DNA from: Telluria antibiotica
Lineage (GTDB): Bacteria; Pseudomonadota; Gammaproteobacteria; Burkholderiales; Burkholderiaceae_D
Assembly (NCBI RefSeq): GCF_011682055.1
Contig: NZ_JAAQOM010000019.1
Span: 1-64,000 of the forward strand
Length of the DNA: 64,000 bases
Direction: 5' to 3'
Below, in pieces: positions 7,850 to 16,685 of the stretch. Below the pieces are notes generated by a model. That model saw nothing but the letters and a program-made list of their open reading frames with translations, was not told the DNA's origin and made no database searches. The position numbers were made by a program, and so were the translations under genes. The stretch's first letter is position 1, and every line of letters starts with the position of its first letter.

Positions 7850-8725
7850 CACCCCCGTGCCCACGCGTGACGCTCGTGTCATGTTGGCGTTCGCGTGGGC
7901 ACGGGGTGCCCACCCTACGTACCTACGGCGAACGTCCGCGCGGCACGCGGTGCCCGCGATCCCGGTAGGGTGGGCGGCCCCCGCCCGCGCGGACGTTCGC
8001 CAGCGCACACGTCACGCGCGGCACGCGGTGCCCGCGATCCCGGTAGGGTGGGCGGCCCCCGCCCGCGCGGACGTTCGCCAGCGCACACGTCACGCGTAGG
8101 CACGCGGTGCCCGCGATCCCGATAGGGTGGGCGGCCCCCGCCCACGCGGACGTTCGCCAGCGCACACGTCACGCGTGGGCACGCGGTGCCCGCGATCCCG
8201 GTAGGGTGGGCGGCCCCCGCCCGCGCGGACGTTCGCCAGCGCACACGTCACGCGTGGGCACGCGGTGCCCGCGATCCCGGTAGGGTGGGCGGCCCCCGCC
8301 CGCGCGGACGTTCGCCAGCGCACACGTCACGCGCGGCACGCGGTGCCCACGATCCCGGTAGGGTGGGCGGCCCCCGCCCGCGCGGACGTTCGCCAGCGCA
8401 CACGTCACGCGTGGGCACGCGGTGCCCGCGATCCCGGTAGGATGGGCGCCCCCGCCCGCGCGGACGTTCGCCAGCGCACACGTCACGCGTGGGCACGCGG
8501 TGCCCGCGATCCCGGTAGGGTGGGCGGCCCCCGCCCGCGCGGACGTTCGCCATCGCACACGTCACGCGTGGGCACGCGGTGCCCGCGATCCTGGTAGGGT
8601 GGGCGGCCCCCGCCCGCGCGGACGTTCGCCAGCGCACACGTCACGCGTGGGCACGCGGTGCCCGCGATCCCGGTAGGGTGGGCGGCCCCCGCCCACGCGG
8701 ACGTTCGCCATCCGCGCACGCCGAC
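7850..8725. repeat. Tandem array of ten 78/79-bp units derived from the GTAGGGTGGGC repeat family
   Basis: This fills the gap between two genes. The anchor TGCCCGCGATCCCGG (or a one-base variant) recurs at 7951, 8029, 8108, 8187, 8266, 8344, 8423, 8501, 8580 and 8659, spacings of 78 or 79 bp. Each unit contains GTAGGGTGGGCGG and two small hairpins (GGGCAC-GCG-GTGCCC and GGGCG-GCCCC-CGCCC), plus a non-palindromic spacer GGACGTTCGCCAGCGCACAC. A diverged entry copy (about 7850-7940) precedes them. The unit length is not a multiple of three and every frame is open on both strands only because the sequence lacks stop triplets, so it is not treated as coding. Confidence 0.95.
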
Positions 8726-8729
8726 AGGT

Positions 8730-10868
8730 TCAGCGCGCGGGGGCCGGCACCCACAGCCGCTGCAGCATCGCGGTGACCGCCTCGGCCGGCGCGGGACGTC
8801 CGAGATAAAAGCCCTGCACGAGGTCGCAGCCGTATTCCTCCAGCAGCCCGAGCTGCTCGCCCGTCTCGACGCCTTCCGCGACCACGATCATCTTGAGGCC
8901 GTGCGCCATCGCGATGATGGCGCGCGTGATCGCGGCGTTCTCGGAATCCTGCGGCAGGCCGCTGATGAAGCTGCGGTCGATCTTCAGTGCGCGCACGTCG
9001 AAGCGCTTCAGGTAGTTCATCGACGAATAGCCGGTGCCGAAATCGTCGATCGACAAATACACGCCGATGCCGCGCAGCTGTTCCAGCGTGGCCAGCGTGG
9101 CCTTCGCGTCGTCCATCAGCGTGCCTTCCGTCAGCTCCAGTTCCAGCAGGCGCGGGTCGAGGCCCGTGTCGTGCAGCGCGGACAGTACGATCTGCGACAG
9201 GTTCTCGTCCTTGAACTGCTTGGCCGACAGGTTCACGGCCATGCGCACGGGCCGCCGCGTCAGCTTCTGCCAGTGGCGCGCCTGCGTGCACGCCGTGCGC
9301 AGCACCCATTCGCCGATCGGCACGATCAGGCCCGTCTCCTCGGCCAATGGGATGAATTCGTTCGGCGAGACGATGCCGCGCTCCGCGTGGCGCCAGCGCA
9401 CGAGCGCCTCCACGCCGACGATCTCGGACGAGCGCACGTCGAGCTGCGGCTGGTACAGCAGGTACAGCTCGTTGTTCTGCAGCGCGCGGCGCAGACCCAC
9501 TTCCAGCTTCACGTGGCTCATGATCTGCATCGTCAGCGACGACGAATAGAGCTTCGCGTTGTTCTTGCCGCAGGTCTTCGCGTGGTACATCGCGGTGTCG
9601 GCGAATTTCAGCAGCGACGTGCAGTCGTCGCCGTCCTCGGGGAACAGCGAGATGCCGATGCTCGCGGTGACGAAGATCTCGTTGCCCTCGATGAGAAAGG
9701 GACGGCGCATGGCGTCCTTCACGCGGTGCGCCACGTTGAGCGCGTGTTCGACGCGTTCGAGGTCGGGAATCAGGATCGTGAATTCGTCACCGCCCAGGCG
9801 CGCGAGGTTCGTGTCCGCGTCCGCGCGCGGGAGCAGGTCGCCGCGCGATAGTAAATCGTTCGGGCGGATCGTCTCGCGCAGGCGGTCCGAGACCTGCTTC
9901 AGCAACTGGTCGCCCACGTCGTGGCCCAGCGTGTCGTTGATCCGCTTGAACGCGTCGAGGTCCATGAACAGCACGGCGAACTTCTTGTTGCCGATCTTCG
10001 AGCGCTGCAGCTCGCGCTCCAGGGTCTCCAGGAACGCCTGGCGATTCGGGATGCCCGTCAGGCTGTCGCAGTACGCGAGGCGCCGGATCTGTTCTTCCGC
10101 GCGTTTTCGCTCGCTGATGTCGCGCACGAGGCCCAGCACTTCGTCCGGCCCGGTGGCGACGAGGCGCGCTTCGACGTGCTGCGGTTCGCCGAAGCGGATC
10201 AATTCGTATTCGATCGAGCGCACCTGGCGCACGCTGAGCGCCGTCGCCACCTGTTCGAGCAGGCGCTCGGCGATGTCGCGCGGCAGCACGTCCGCCACGT
10301 GGCGGCCGATGAGGGTCTCTTCGCCCGCCGCGTCGCGCGCGCCCCGTCCGAGGCCTTCGCACCCCGGTTCGTAATCGAGGTAGACGCCGTCGCGCGACAT
10401 GCGGAAGAACGTGTCGGGAATGGCCGCGAGCACGGCGCGGTTCTGGGCGTCGGCGATGCGCAGGCGCACGATGGCGTCGGACGCGCGCAGCACGTACAGC
10501 ACGCGGTGCCCGAGGATGGGCCAGTTGATCGGCTTCGACACGAAGTCGGTGGCGCCGGCCTCGTACGCGTTCGTGACGGCTTCCAGGTCGTCGCCGCCCG
10601 TGACCATCACGATGGGTACCGTCGCGCCGTTCGGCAGGTCGCGGATCGCGCGGCAGGCGGCAAAGCCGTCCATCTTCGGCATCTCGATGTCCAGCAGGAT
10701 CAGGTCGGGCGTGCGCGCGTGCGCGAGGGCCACGGCTTGCGCGCCGTCCGCGGCTTCGATGCCATCGAGGCCGACGCTGTCCAGCATCTCGAGCATCAAC
10801 AGGCGCATCACCGGGTCGTCGTCCGCGACCAACACAGTGCCGCGCTGGCGGGTGGAGTGGGCTGGCAT
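8730..10868 (-). CDS. Response regulator with PAS, GGDEF and EAL domains (c-di-GMP turnover)
   Basis: 712 aa. Receiver domain about 10-125 with acidic triad ADDDP, phosphorylatable Asp60 (LILLDIEMP) and Lys112 (VSKPIN). PAS-like sensor about 140-255. GGDEF domain with intact GGDEF at 359-363, so diguanylate cyclase activity is possible; no canonical inhibitory RxxD is seen five residues before it. EAL domain from about 455 with EALVRW (487), ELTEGTLM, DDFGTGYSS, KIDRSF and VVAEGVET, that is, the residues expected of a working phosphodiesterase. It starts 1 nt after the stop of the hybrid kinase gene, so the kinase, which ends in an Hpt domain, is the obvious phosphodonor. It is cytoplasmic. 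Confidence 0.95.
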   Translation of the reverse strand: MPAHSTRQRGTVLVADDDPVMRLLMLEMLDSVGLDGIEAADGAQAVALAHARTPDLILLDIEMPKMDGFAACRAIRDLPNGATVPIVMVTGGDDLEAVTNAYEAGATDFVSKPINWPILGHRVLYVLRASDAIVRLRIADAQNRAVLAAIPDTFFRMSRDGVYLDYEPGCEGLGRGARDAAGEETLIGRHVADVLPRDIAERLLEQVATALSVRQVRSIEYELIRFGEPQHVEARLVATGPDEVLGLVRDISERKRAEEQIRRLAYCDSLTGIPNRQAFLETLERELQRSKIGNKKFAVLFMDLDAFKRINDTLGHDVGDQLLKQVSDRLRETIRPNDLLSRGDLLPRADADTNLARLGGDEFTILIPDLERVEHALNVAHRVKDAMRRPFLIEGNEIFVTASIGISLFPEDGDDCTSLLKFADTAMYHAKTCGKNNAKLYSSSLTMQIMSHVKLEVGLRRALQNNELYLLYQPQLDVRSSEIVGVEALVRWRHAERGIVSPNEFIPLAEETGLIVPIGEWVLRTACTQARHWQKLTRRPVRMAVNLSAKQFKDENLSQIVLSALHDTGLDPRLLELELTEGTLMDDAKATLATLEQLRGIGVYLSIDDFGTGYSSMNYLKRFDVRALKIDRSFISGLPQDSENAAITRAIIAMAHGLKMIVVAEGVETGEQLGLLEEYGCDLVQGFYLGRPAPAEAVTAMLQRLWVPAPAR

Positions 10869-10869
10869 G

Positions 10870-13704
10870 TCAGGTTTCCTTTTCGAGGAGGGCGGAGAGC
10901 GAATGCCGGACGGCCTGGAATTCGTGCTCCATGTCGGTCAGGATCGCATCGGCGCCTTCGGTGGTGTCGGCTCGGCCCAGGTGTTCCAGCGCCTTGCACA
11001 TGGCGGCGAGGGCCTCGGCGCCCACGTTCGCGCTGGCCGATTTCAGCGTGTGCGCGATGCGCCGTACGTTGCCCGTGTCGAGGCCGTCGATGGCGTCCTG
11101 GAGCTGGCGCAGCTGCTGCGGCGCGTCGTCGACGTAGGCGGCGATGACCTTTTGCACGAGGGCGTCGCCGCGCTCGCGCGACAGTGCACGGATCTTGTCC
11201 AGCGCCGCGCGGTTGATCACGTCGCGCTGGATCACGTCGACGGATTCGCGCGGCAGCCGCGGCGGCGCGTCGTCGTGGTGCACGGTCGCGGCGAGCGGCA
11301 GCGCCATCCAGCGCCCGATCACGGCCGCCAGCTCCTGCTGGCTGAACGGCTTCGACAGGTAGTCGTCCATGCCGGCCGCGAGGCACGCTTCGCGGTCGCC
11401 CTGCAGCGCGTTCGCCGTGATGGCGATGATCGGCAGCACGCGGCCGCGGCCCGCCTCGCGTTCGTCGCGCCGGATCGCGGCCGTCGCGGCGAAGCCGTCC
11501 ATCACGGGCATCTGGCAATCCATCAGCACGGCGTCGTACGTGGTGTTCCGGACCGCCTGCAGCGCATCCTGTCCGTTGCGGGCGCAATCGACTTGCAGGT
11601 CGAGGCTTTCCAGCATGGCGCGCGCCACTTCGATGTTGACGGGATTGTCCTCGGCCAGCAGAACGCGCCGCGTGCGCGGGCGGTGGGCGTCCAGCTGCAG
11701 GGGCCGCGGCGGCAGGAAGCGCGGCGCCGGCGCCACCTTGCCGCGCGGCGGCGTCGCGAGGCAGGCGAACAGGTCGGCCGCGCGCGCCGGTTTGATCAGC
11801 TGGTACGCGACGCCCGCCTCGCGCCGCTGCACGGGATCGGCGGCCAGGCGTTCGGGGCTCAGCAGGACAAGCCGCGTCGCGCGCGTGGCGGCGCCGGACT
11901 TGATCTGCGCGGCCAGCAGCAGGCCGCTCGTGTGCGCCAGTTCCATGTCGAGGATCGCGGCGTCGTACGGTTCACCGGCGCGCGCCGCCTCGTCCAGGCG
12001 GGCCAGCGCTTCGTCCGCGCTGTCCGCCGCGTCGCACGCGATGCGCCACGTGGCCAGGTGGCGTTCGAGGCCCACGCGGCTCGTTTCGCTTTCGTCGACG
12101 AGGAGCACGCGCAGGCCGTCGATCGTGTGCTGGTGGTCGCCCGGCGCGTCGGGGTCGACGCGGCGCTTGTCGAAGGCCACCGTGAACCAGAATACGGAGC
12201 CCTGCGTGGGCGCATTCTCCACGCCGATCGCGCCGCCCATCAGTTCCACGAGTTGTTTCGAGATCGCGAGCCCCAGGCCCGTGCCGCCGTACTTCCGCGT
12301 CGTCGAATCGTCGGCCTGCGAGAACGCTTCGAAGATGCGGCTGCGGGCTTCCCGCGAGATGCCGATGCCCGTGTCGTGCACTTCGAAGCGCAGCATGACG
12401 GCCTGGTTGTCCTCGCTCGCGACGCGCACCCTGGCGAGGATGCGGCCGTGGTCCGTGAACTTGAGGGCGTTGCCGAGCAGGTTCGCCATGATCTGGCGCA
12501 GGCGGTTCGGGTCGCCGCAGATGGCGACGGGAATGTCGTTCGCGATGTCGAAGTGCAGCAGGATGTTCTTCGCCTCGGCCTGCGGCGTGTAGACCGTGTG
12601 GATGTCGTCCAGCAGGTCCCACAGGTTGAAATTGATGTACTCGACGGTGAGCTTGCCGGCCTCGATCTTGGAAAAGTCGAGGATGTCGTTGATGATCACC
12701 AGCAGGTGCTCGCCCGACTGTTTTACCAGGCGCGTGTAGTTGCGCTGGGTCTCGGTGAGTTCCGTCCCCAGCAGCATCTCCGTCATGCCGAGCACGCCGT
12801 TCATCGGGGTGCGGATCTCGTGGCTCATCGTGGCGAGGAACGCGCTTTTCGCGCGGCTGGCCGCCTCGGCCGCGTTCTTCGCCTTTTCCAGCTGCTCCGT
12901 GCGCACGCTGACTTGCCGTTCCAGTTCGTCGCGGTGGTGGGTGAGCGCGGCGCCGCGGCCTTCGACCTGCGCCAGCATGTTGTTGAAGCTGTCGATCAGC
13001 ACGCCCAGTTCGTCGCTGCGGTTGTGGGCGATGCGCAGAGTGTAGTTCTGGCTGGCCGATACCTTCTGCGCCGCGTTGATCAGCTTGCCGATCGGATCGC
13101 CGATGCTGCGCCGCAGCCGTCGCGCCAGCACGAACGCCGTCGCCAGCGCGGCGCCCAGTGCGGCCGCCATCACGCCCAGCGCGCGCGCGATGTCCAGCCA
13201 CACGGGCACGAGGTCGCTCTCGATCATCACGGCGCCCACGGGCGGCAGCGCGTGGCCGTCCGCATCCGCCGGCGTGCCCAGCATGCGGTAGACGCGCAGC
13301 AGCGGCAGCCACGGCAGGCTGCCCGTGCGCGCGGCGGCGTCGAGGGTGGCGGGGGCGAGGCCGTCCAGCGCCTCGTCCTGGCCCACGGCGCGGCCGTCGG
13401 CATGCCAGGCGGCGAACGGACGGCCCTGCGCGTCGTACAGGACGGCGCAGGCGATGCCGGGACGCGCCGCCAGCGCCGCCAGCAGCTGCGTGCCCAGGCG
13501 GCGGTCGTTGAACTGCACGGCGTCGAGCGCGCCTTGTGCCACCACGGCCGCGAGCGCGTCCAGTTCCTGCCGCTCCGCGCGGCGCTGGCCGGTCACGGTC
13601 GCGACGGCGAAGGCGACGTAGACGACGAGCAGCGCGCTGGCCGCGGCCTGCAGGCACATCGACGTCAGTTTGCGGTTGAGGCTTGAGCGCTCGAGATTCA
13701 GCAT
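10870..13704 (-). CDS. BarA-like hybrid sensor histidine kinase (HAMP-HisKA-HATPase-REC-REC-Hpt)
   Basis: 944 aa. Two membrane segments (about 18-40 and 172-195) enclose a periplasmic sensor of about 130 aa; HAMP follows. HisKA has SHEIRTPMNG with His295. HATPase motifs are NLLGNALKFT, DTGIGI and GGTGLGLAI. A first receiver (about 520-630) keeps AAILDMEL, though its acidic pocket is VDESE, so it may be degenerate. A second receiver (about 665-785) has AEDNPVN and LMDCQMPVMDG. A C-terminal Hpt domain has IAHTLKSASANVG. This is the architecture of BarA/ArcB phosphorelay kinases. The downstream GGDEF-EAL response regulator gene begins 1 nt after the stop, suggesting a phosphorelay into c-di-GMP metabolism. 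The signal is unknown. Confidence 0.95.
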   Translation of the reverse strand: MLNLERSSLNRKLTSMCLQAAASALLVVYVAFAVATVTGQRRAERQELDALAAVVAQGALDAVQFNDRRLGTQLLAALAARPGIACAVLYDAQGRPFAAWHADGRAVGQDEALDGLAPATLDAAARTGSLPWLPLLRVYRMLGTPADADGHALPPVGAVMIESDLVPVWLDIARALGVMAAALGAALATAFVLARRLRRSIGDPIGKLINAAQKVSASQNYTLRIAHNRSDELGVLIDSFNNMLAQVEGRGAALTHHRDELERQVSVRTEQLEKAKNAAEAASRAKSAFLATMSHEIRTPMNGVLGMTEMLLGTELTETQRNYTRLVKQSGEHLLVIINDILDFSKIEAGKLTVEYINFNLWDLLDDIHTVYTPQAEAKNILLHFDIANDIPVAICGDPNRLRQIMANLLGNALKFTDHGRILARVRVASEDNQAVMLRFEVHDTGIGISREARSRIFEAFSQADDSTTRKYGGTGLGLAISKQLVELMGGAIGVENAPTQGSVFWFTVAFDKRRVDPDAPGDHQHTIDGLRVLLVDESETSRVGLERHLATWRIACDAADSADEALARLDEAARAGEPYDAAILDMELAHTSGLLLAAQIKSGAATRATRLVLLSPERLAADPVQRREAGVAYQLIKPARAADLFACLATPPRGKVAPAPRFLPPRPLQLDAHRPRTRRVLLAEDNPVNIEVARAMLESLDLQVDCARNGQDALQAVRNTTYDAVLMDCQMPVMDGFAATAAIRRDEREAGRGRVLPIIAITANALQGDREACLAAGMDDYLSKPFSQQELAAVIGRWMALPLAATVHHDDAPPRLPRESVDVIQRDVINRAALDKIRALSRERGDALVQKVIAAYVDDAPQQLRQLQDAIDGLDTGNVRRIAHTLKSASANVGAEALAAMCKALEHLGRADTTEGADAILTDMEHEFQAVRHSLSALLEKET

Positions 13705-13913
13705 GGGTAGACGAAGACTGCGATCGGCGCTGCGAACGAACCCGTGGGCACAGGCTCACCATGCAAGAAAGCAAATACTTGCAGGAACTGACTATAGGGG
13801 AGGGCCATGGCGCGCCGTTTGTGCTGGCGCAAAGTGGCGGGGAAGGCAAGGGCGGGAAGCGGGAGAGAGCGACGAAGTGCGCCGCTCAGGAAACGAGTCT
13901 TGTCGTCAGGAAC

Positions 13914-13988
13914 GTAGGGTGGGCTCCCCGAGCCCACCAGGCGCATGCGTCTCGGTAACGCATGGTGGGCACGGAGTGCCCACCCTAC
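13914..13988. repeat. Palindromic GTAGGGTGGGC-family repeat pair in the kinase/cstA gap
   Basis: Two inverted copies: GTAGGGTGGGC at 13914-13924 forms a hairpin GTGGGCTC-CCC-GAGCCCAC, and GCCCACCCTAC at 13978-13988 closes a hairpin with GGTGGGCA. The element ends one base before the stop codon of the ybdD gene, so it may serve as its transcript end. The rest of the 284-bp gap (13705-13913) shows no gene. Confidence 0.85.
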
Positions 13989-14186
13989 TCAGCAGCAACC
14001 GCCGCGCTTGCCGTTGCCGTAGCGCGCCTGCTGGCGCTCGCGGAAGAACTCCTCGTAGCTCATGACCGGTTGATCCGGATGCGTCTTTTCCATGTGCGCC
14101 ACATAGGTGTCGTATTCCGGCAGGCCGACCATCAGGCGCATGCTTTGCCCGAGATAGCGGCCTGCCTGGGCCAGCGCGCCGAGCAT
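13989..14186 (-). CDS. YbdD/YjiX family small protein
   Basis: 65 aa, start ATG at 14186 overlapping the cstA stop by one base (TGATG). The sequence has the family signature MVGLPEYDTYVAHMEKTHPDQPVMSYEEFFRERQQARYG spread over residues 19-57, ending GGCC. YbdD/YjiX proteins (DUF466) are nearly always encoded directly after cstA or yjiY and are thought to assist these transporters; the Cys pair at the C-terminus is typical. The overlap indicates translational coupling with cstA. The exact biochemical role is not known. Confidence 0.9.
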   Translation of the reverse strand: MLGALAQAGRYLGQSMRLMVGLPEYDTYVAHMEKTHPDQPVMSYEEFFRERQQARYGNGKRGGCC

Positions 14187-16261
14187 CACTGCACCTCGGC
14201 CATCGACGCGGTGGGTGCCGGCACGTACGGCGTTTCCTGGGCGCTCGGACGGTCGATCTTGCGCGCGGCGATCACCGTGCGGATGCCGTACAGCAGCACC
14301 GCGAGGACGACGACCATGAAGAAGCCGCACAGGGTGGCGTCGACGTAGTCGTTGAAGATGATGCGGCCCATCTGGTCGAGCGACTTCGCGGGTGCCAGCA
14401 CCTGGCCCTGGTCGAGCGCGGCCTGGAACTTGTGGGCGTGCGCCATGAAGCCGACCTTGACGTTCGGATCGAAGATCTTGAGCCAGCCCGCCGACAGCGT
14501 GCAGATCAGCAGCCAGATCGTTGGCACGATCGATACCCACGCGTACTGGCCGCGCTTCATCTTGAACAGCACGACGGTACCCAAGGTGAGCGCGATACCG
14601 GCCAGCATCTGGTTGGCGATGCCGAACAGCGGCCACAGCGTGTTGATGCCGCCCAGCGGATCGACGACGCCCTGGTACAGGAAGTAGCCCCAGGCGCTGA
14701 CGCACAGGCCCGTGGCGATCAGGTTCGCCGGGAGCGATTCCGTGCGCTTGAACGACGGCACGAACGCGCCCAGCAGGTCTTGCAGCATGAAGCGGCCGGC
14801 GCGGGTGCCCGCGTCGACGGCGGTCAGGATGAACAGCGCTTCGAACAAAATCGCGAAGTGGTACCAGAACGCCATCATGACCTTGCCGCCGATGACGTTC
14901 GACAGGATGTGGGCCATGCCGACGGCCAGCGTCGGGGCGCCGCCGGCGCGCGAGATGATGGTGTTTTCGCCGACGTCTTTCGCGATCTGCGTCAGCTGGT
15001 CGGGCGTGATCACGAAGCCCCAGTTCGACACGGCGGCGGCCGCGGTCTGCGCGGTGGTGCCGATGACGGCGGCTGGGCTGTTCATCGCGAAGTAGACGCC
15101 CGGGTCGATCGTCGACGCGGCGACGAGGGCCATGATGGCGACGAACGATTCCATCAGCATGCCGCCGTAGCCGATAAAGCGGGCGTGCTGCTCGTTCTCG
15201 ATCATCTTCGGCGTCGTGCCCGACGAGATCAGTGCGTGGAAGCCGGACACGGCGCCGCACGCGATGGTGATGAACAGGAACGGGAACAGCGAGCCGGACC
15301 AGGCCGGGCCCGTGCCGTCGATGAAGCGCGTGATCGACGGCATCTGCATCATCGGGGCGACGAACACGATGCCCAGCGCGAGGCCGACGATGGTGCCGAT
15401 CTTGAGGAACGTGGACAGGTAGTCGCGCGGCGCCAGCAGCAGCCACACGGGGATCACGGACGCCACGAAGCCGTAGCCGATCAGCATCCACGTCAGTTGG
15501 GTGCCGGTGAAGTTGAACATCGCGCCCCACGTGGCCGAGTCGTGCACGTACTGGCCGCCGGCGATGGCGGCGATCAGCAGCACGAAGCCGATCAGCGACA
15601 CTTCGCCGATGCGGCCCACGCGGATGTAGCGCGAGTAGATGCCCATGAACAGGGCGATGGGGATCGTCGCCATCACGGTGAATGCGCCCCACGGCGATGC
15701 CGTCAGCGCCTTCACGACGATCAGCGCCAGCACGGCGAGGATGATCACCATGATCATGAAGGTGCCGAACAGGGCGATCACGCCGGGGATCTCGCCCATC
15801 TCGGACTTGATCAGGTCGCCCAGCGAGCGGCCGTCGCGGCGCATCGAGATGAACAGCACCATGAAGTCCTGCACGGCGCCGGCGAACACGACGCCGGCCA
15901 GGATCCACAGCATGCCCGGCAGATAGCCCATCTGCGCGGCGAGCACGGGCCCGACGAGGGGGCCGGCGCCGGCGATGGCGGCGAAGTGGTGGCCGAACAG
16001 CACGTAGCGGTTCGTCGGCACGAAGTCGAGGCCGTCGTTGTATTTGTAGGCCGGGGTCTGGCGGCGGGCGTCCAGGCCCATCACCTTGTCGGCGATGAAC
16101 CGGCTGTAGAAGCGGTACGCGATGAGATAGACGCAGACGGCCGCGACGACGACCCAGACCGCGTTGATGGATTCGCCGCGCTTCAGGGCGACGTAGGCGA
16201 GCGAGGCGGCGCCCGCGAGCGATAGCGCAGCCCAGCCGAGCTGGCTTGTGACACGTTTCAT
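14186..16261 (-). CDS. cstA: Carbon starvation protein CstA (peptide/pyruvate transporter family)
   Basis: 691 aa, the usual CstA length. It is a polytopic membrane protein with many hydrophobic segments. Conserved stretches include YRFYSRFIADKVMGLD, the VPTNRYVLFGHHFAAIAGAGPLVGPVLAAQMGYLP region (about 58-92), GFHALISSGTTPK and GGINTLWPLFGIANQMLA. CstA members import peptides or pyruvate and are induced by carbon starvation. The gene is coupled to ybdD downstream. Its own upstream region (16262-16685) is filled with GTAGGGTGGGC-type repeats, so the promoter must lie within or next to them. Confidence 0.95.
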   Translation of the reverse strand: MKRVTSQLGWAALSLAGAASLAYVALKRGESINAVWVVVAAVCVYLIAYRFYSRFIADKVMGLDARRQTPAYKYNDGLDFVPTNRYVLFGHHFAAIAGAGPLVGPVLAAQMGYLPGMLWILAGVVFAGAVQDFMVLFISMRRDGRSLGDLIKSEMGEIPGVIALFGTFMIMVIILAVLALIVVKALTASPWGAFTVMATIPIALFMGIYSRYIRVGRIGEVSLIGFVLLIAAIAGGQYVHDSATWGAMFNFTGTQLTWMLIGYGFVASVIPVWLLLAPRDYLSTFLKIGTIVGLALGIVFVAPMMQMPSITRFIDGTGPAWSGSLFPFLFITIACGAVSGFHALISSGTTPKMIENEQHARFIGYGGMLMESFVAIMALVAASTIDPGVYFAMNSPAAVIGTTAQTAAAAVSNWGFVITPDQLTQIAKDVGENTIISRAGGAPTLAVGMAHILSNVIGGKVMMAFWYHFAILFEALFILTAVDAGTRAGRFMLQDLLGAFVPSFKRTESLPANLIATGLCVSAWGYFLYQGVVDPLGGINTLWPLFGIANQMLAGIALTLGTVVLFKMKRGQYAWVSIVPTIWLLICTLSAGWLKIFDPNVKVGFMAHAHKFQAALDQGQVLAPAKSLDQMGRIIFNDYVDATLCGFFMVVVLAVLLYGIRTVIAARKIDRPSAQETPYVPAPTASMAEVQ

Positions 16262-16395
16262 GTTGACTCCTCCGATTGGATGCGCTGCCGGACCGGTCGA
16301 TGCCGGCTTGCTTGGATTGCAGCGTGCCTGTCAGTATCTTGCACGGGTCGGCGGCCGGCAAGCGCATGATTACGCAGCGCTCTACGTGATACTAC

Positions 16396-16606
16396 GTAGG
16401 GTGGGCACCCTGTGCCCACGCGAACGCTGGCATAACGCGAACGTTGCGCGTGGGCTCGGGGAGCCCACCCTACGGTATAACATTCGCGTCATGTATCACG
16501 CGAACGTTGCACGTGGGCTCGGGGAGCCCACCCTACGGTATAACATTCGCGTCATGTCGGTGTTACGCGCAGGGTGGGCACCCTGTGCCCACGCGAACGT
16601 TTGCGT
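16396..16606. repeat. Cluster of GTAGGGTGGGC-family repeats, including a 63-bp tandem duplication
   Basis: This occupies the 424-bp divergent gap between cstA and the sensor kinase. Forward core at 16396-16406; inverted cores GCCCACCCTAC at 16463-16473 and 16526-16536; a further forward copy (CAGGGTGGGC) near 16571. Two 63-bp direct repeats start at the ACGCGAACGTTG motifs at 16435 and 16498. Each copy forms a hairpin such as GTGGGCTC-GGG-GAGCCCAC. No gene is seen in the gap. Confidence 0.9.
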
Positions 16607-16685
16607 TACGCCGGCGTGCAAGGATGAGCATGCGCCTCAGATCGGTCGTACAATTTCATGTTACGACGAATTCGACGCGCACGGC

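Noticed and set aside
7895..8676. Open frames running through the tandem array on both strands
   Set aside because: The period is 78 or 79 bp, so frames change meaning from unit to unit; openness comes from the lack of stop triplets in the repeat.
7850..8725. Possible CRISPR array
   Set aside because: The units are directly contiguous and nearly identical over their whole 78/79 bp, with no variable spacers of constant length and no cas genes nearby.
10399..13686. 1095-codon open frame on the plus strand opposite the hybrid kinase
   Set aside because: It is a shadow of the minus-strand kinase gene in GC-rich DNA; its translation is Arg/Ala/Val-rich without any domain, and the kinase has all its motifs in order.
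16248..16685. Longer start for the Cache sensor kinase at 16248
   Set aside because: The extra codons are translated palindromic repeats; the start at 16686 places the first membrane helix where it belongs.
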